From the NCBI GenBank assembly GCA_002408385.1, contig DHSB01000251.1, positions 19,372 through 26,599 of the forward strand: a stretch of DNA of 7,228 bases. The letters are read 5' to 3'. Source of the stretch: Myxococcales bacterium UBA5297. Lineage in GTDB: Bacteria > Myxococcota > Myxococcia > Myxococcales > UBA5297. Positions 6,564 to 7,228 of this stretch are shown here, one piece after another. The notes beneath the pieces are model-generated. The model was not told the DNA's origin and did not search any database. It saw only the letters and a list, made by a program, of their open reading frames with translations. Within the stretch, counting starts at the first letter, position 1. Each line of letters opens with the position of its first letter. The position numbers and the translations under genes are program-made.

Positions 6564-6580
6564 CCGAGTCTCCCGGTCGA
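6560..6580. repeat. Imperfect 7-7-7 inverted repeat overlapping the -35 box
   Basis: TCAACCG (6560-6566) and CGGTCGA (6574-6580) flank a seven-base centre and pair at six of seven positions. The left arm overlaps the -35 TTGACA of the minus-strand promoter (6558-6563). The element lies between the two divergent genes and could be a regulator site or chance symmetry in GC-rich DNA. Confidence 0.3.
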
Positions 6581-6619
6581 GGGGTCAGCGTCGCCGCCGC
6601 CGTGCCCAGCTTTCCCATT

Positions 6620-6625
6620 GGGAGG
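6620..6625 (+). promoter_or_regulatory. Ribosome binding site of the DUF2267 gene
   Basis: GGGAGG lies eight bases upstream of the ATG at 6634. This decides the start, because the frame is open back to 6457, across the marR start region and its promoter. Confidence 0.8.
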
Positions 6626-6633
6626 CGACGACG

Positions 6634-7098
6634 ATGGCCAATCAGAACCTGCCCGGCGAGCAACCGGGACTCGACTTTCGTGCCCTCCGGCACGAATCGC
6701 GCGCCGCCAACACCTACAAGGCCTTCCTCAAGGACCTCTCGGCGATGGGCAACTTCGACGAGGCGTTCGCCGAGAGGGCCGCGGTCGCGGTGTTGGCGGC
6801 GCTCGAGCAGCGCATCTACGGAGAGGAGGTCAAGGACCTGGAGGCGCAGCTTCCGTCCAAGCTTCGCGAGCTGCTCGCCGAGGTGCCGCACCACGAGGGC
6901 AAACCGCAGGTGAAGTTCGGCCGCCAGCAGTTCTTCGAGATGGTCGCCAACGACCTGAACAAGAACCTCGATGAGATCGAGCCGATCATCCGCTCGGTCT
7001 TCATGGCGGTCCGCTCGCAGATCACCGAGGGAGAGGCCGAGGACGTGGCCGACCAGCTCCCCTCCGACCTCGCGGACCTGTGGCGCCTGCCGGCGTAG
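6634..7098 (+). CDS. DUF2267 domain protein
   Basis: A 154-residue, mostly helical and probably cytoplasmic protein without signal peptide or membrane segment. It resembles the DUF2267 family, whose biochemical role I do not know. About 20 polar N-terminal residues precede two similar halves. Residues about 31-80 (FLKDLSAMGNFDEAF..., ending AQLPSKLREL) align with about 101-149 (FEMVANDLNKNLDEI..., ending DQLPSDLADL). The shared core in each is a QLPS-x-L-x-x-L ending after a long amphipathic helix. The halves are joined by a charged linker at about 84-97. The protein is acidic overall, and I see no catalytic motif. It is transcribed away from the marR-efflux operon with 109 bases between the two start codons, so it may share its control region. 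The start is set by GGGAGG at 6620-6625. Family assignment is from recognition of the sequence pattern, not a search. Confidence 0.85.
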   Translation: MANQNLPGEQPGLDFRALRHESRAANTYKAFLKDLSAMGNFDEAFAERAAVAVLAALEQRIYGEEVKDLEAQLPSKLRELLAEVPHHEGKPQVKFGRQQFFEMVANDLNKNLDEIEPIIRSVFMAVRSQITEGEAEDVADQLPSDLADLWRLPA

Positions 7099-7114
7099 AG
7101 GCCGCCGGGGCTTC

Positions 7115-7145
7115 GGGGTGACCGGGCCGACGGAGCGGTCATCCC
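7115..7145 (+). terminator. GC-rich hairpin after the DUF2267 gene, possible terminator
   Basis: GGGGTGACCG (7115-7124) pairs with CGGTCATCCC (7136-7145) around an 11-base loop, giving ten pairs with one G-U. It begins 17 bases after the stop codon. No T-run follows, so it is not a standard intrinsic terminator; it may protect the 3' end or act with Rho. A second weaker hairpin pairs 7150-7155 with 7168-7173. The remainder of 7099-7228 holds no gene I can support. Confidence 0.4.
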
Positions 7146-7228
7146 GGAGCGCCGCTGGTCCGGGGGCGCGGCGTCCCGAGCTCCCGTTCCCGCGAGTGAA
7201 GGATGGAGGGTGCAACTCTGAAACTGAT

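Noticed and set aside
6550..7215. Minus-strand 221-codon frame opposite the DUF2267 gene
   Set aside because: Its translation is a Leu/Arg/Val/Gly shadow. The plus strand has a good ribosome binding site, a recognisable domain and internal repeat.
7203..7228. ATG at 7203 with an open frame to the window end
   Set aside because: Only eight codons are visible, and the purine-rich AAGG touches the ATG with no spacing. The downstream sequence is needed to judge it.

Overview
The window is high-GC bacterial DNA with strong third-position G/C bias. As a result almost every frame stays open for long stretches, and most long open frames are shadows. The protein types fit a Gram-negative bacterium with an outer membrane. 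A Myxococcota-like (former delta-proteobacterial) host is plausible from composition and protein style, but that is an impression and not a demonstrated assignment. There are no RNA genes, insertion sequences or CRISPR arrays.

Most of the window (232-6524) is one compact minus-strand operon for a complete tripartite RND efflux pump with its own regulator. In transcription order it encodes a MarR-family repressor (6030-6524), a periplasmic membrane fusion protein (4909-6033), an HAE1-type RND inner-membrane transporter (1650-4895) and a TolC-family outer-membrane channel (232-1653). The regulator/fusion protein and RND/TolC junctions are both 4-base ATGA overlaps. The fusion protein/RND gap is 13 bases. 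The operon ends in a clear intrinsic terminator (159-200) with a 7-T tract. In the expected model, the RND protein uses the proton gradient to extrude a lipophilic or amphiphilic compound through the fusion protein and TolC channel, and the MarR protein represses the operon until a ligand releases it. The substrate cannot be read from the sequence.

Upstream of marR is a short divergent control region (about 6513-6633). It holds a strong sigma70-like promoter for the operon (TTGACA, 17-base spacer, TATACG). A perfect palindrome, TTCCGC-ATC-GCGGAA, lies over the predicted transcription start and the marR ATG. There is also a repeated ATATTCCG word, and an imperfect 7-7-7 inverted repeat reaching into the -35 box. 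The spacing suggests a leaderless or nearly leaderless marR message. On the other side, a plus-strand gene for a 154-residue DUF2267 protein (6634-7098) has a good ribosome binding site and visible two-fold internal sequence repetition.

The left end (1-158) is non-coding. It carries two copies of a 44-base direct repeat with a 61-base period, and the second copy runs into a G-quadruplex-type motif. The right end (7099-7228) holds GC-rich hairpins and no gene I can support. Overall this is a fairly ordinary efflux locus. The items most worth a second look are the control region, the edge repeats, and lineage-specific insertions in the TolC and RND proteins. I see no strong evidence for a wholly new system.
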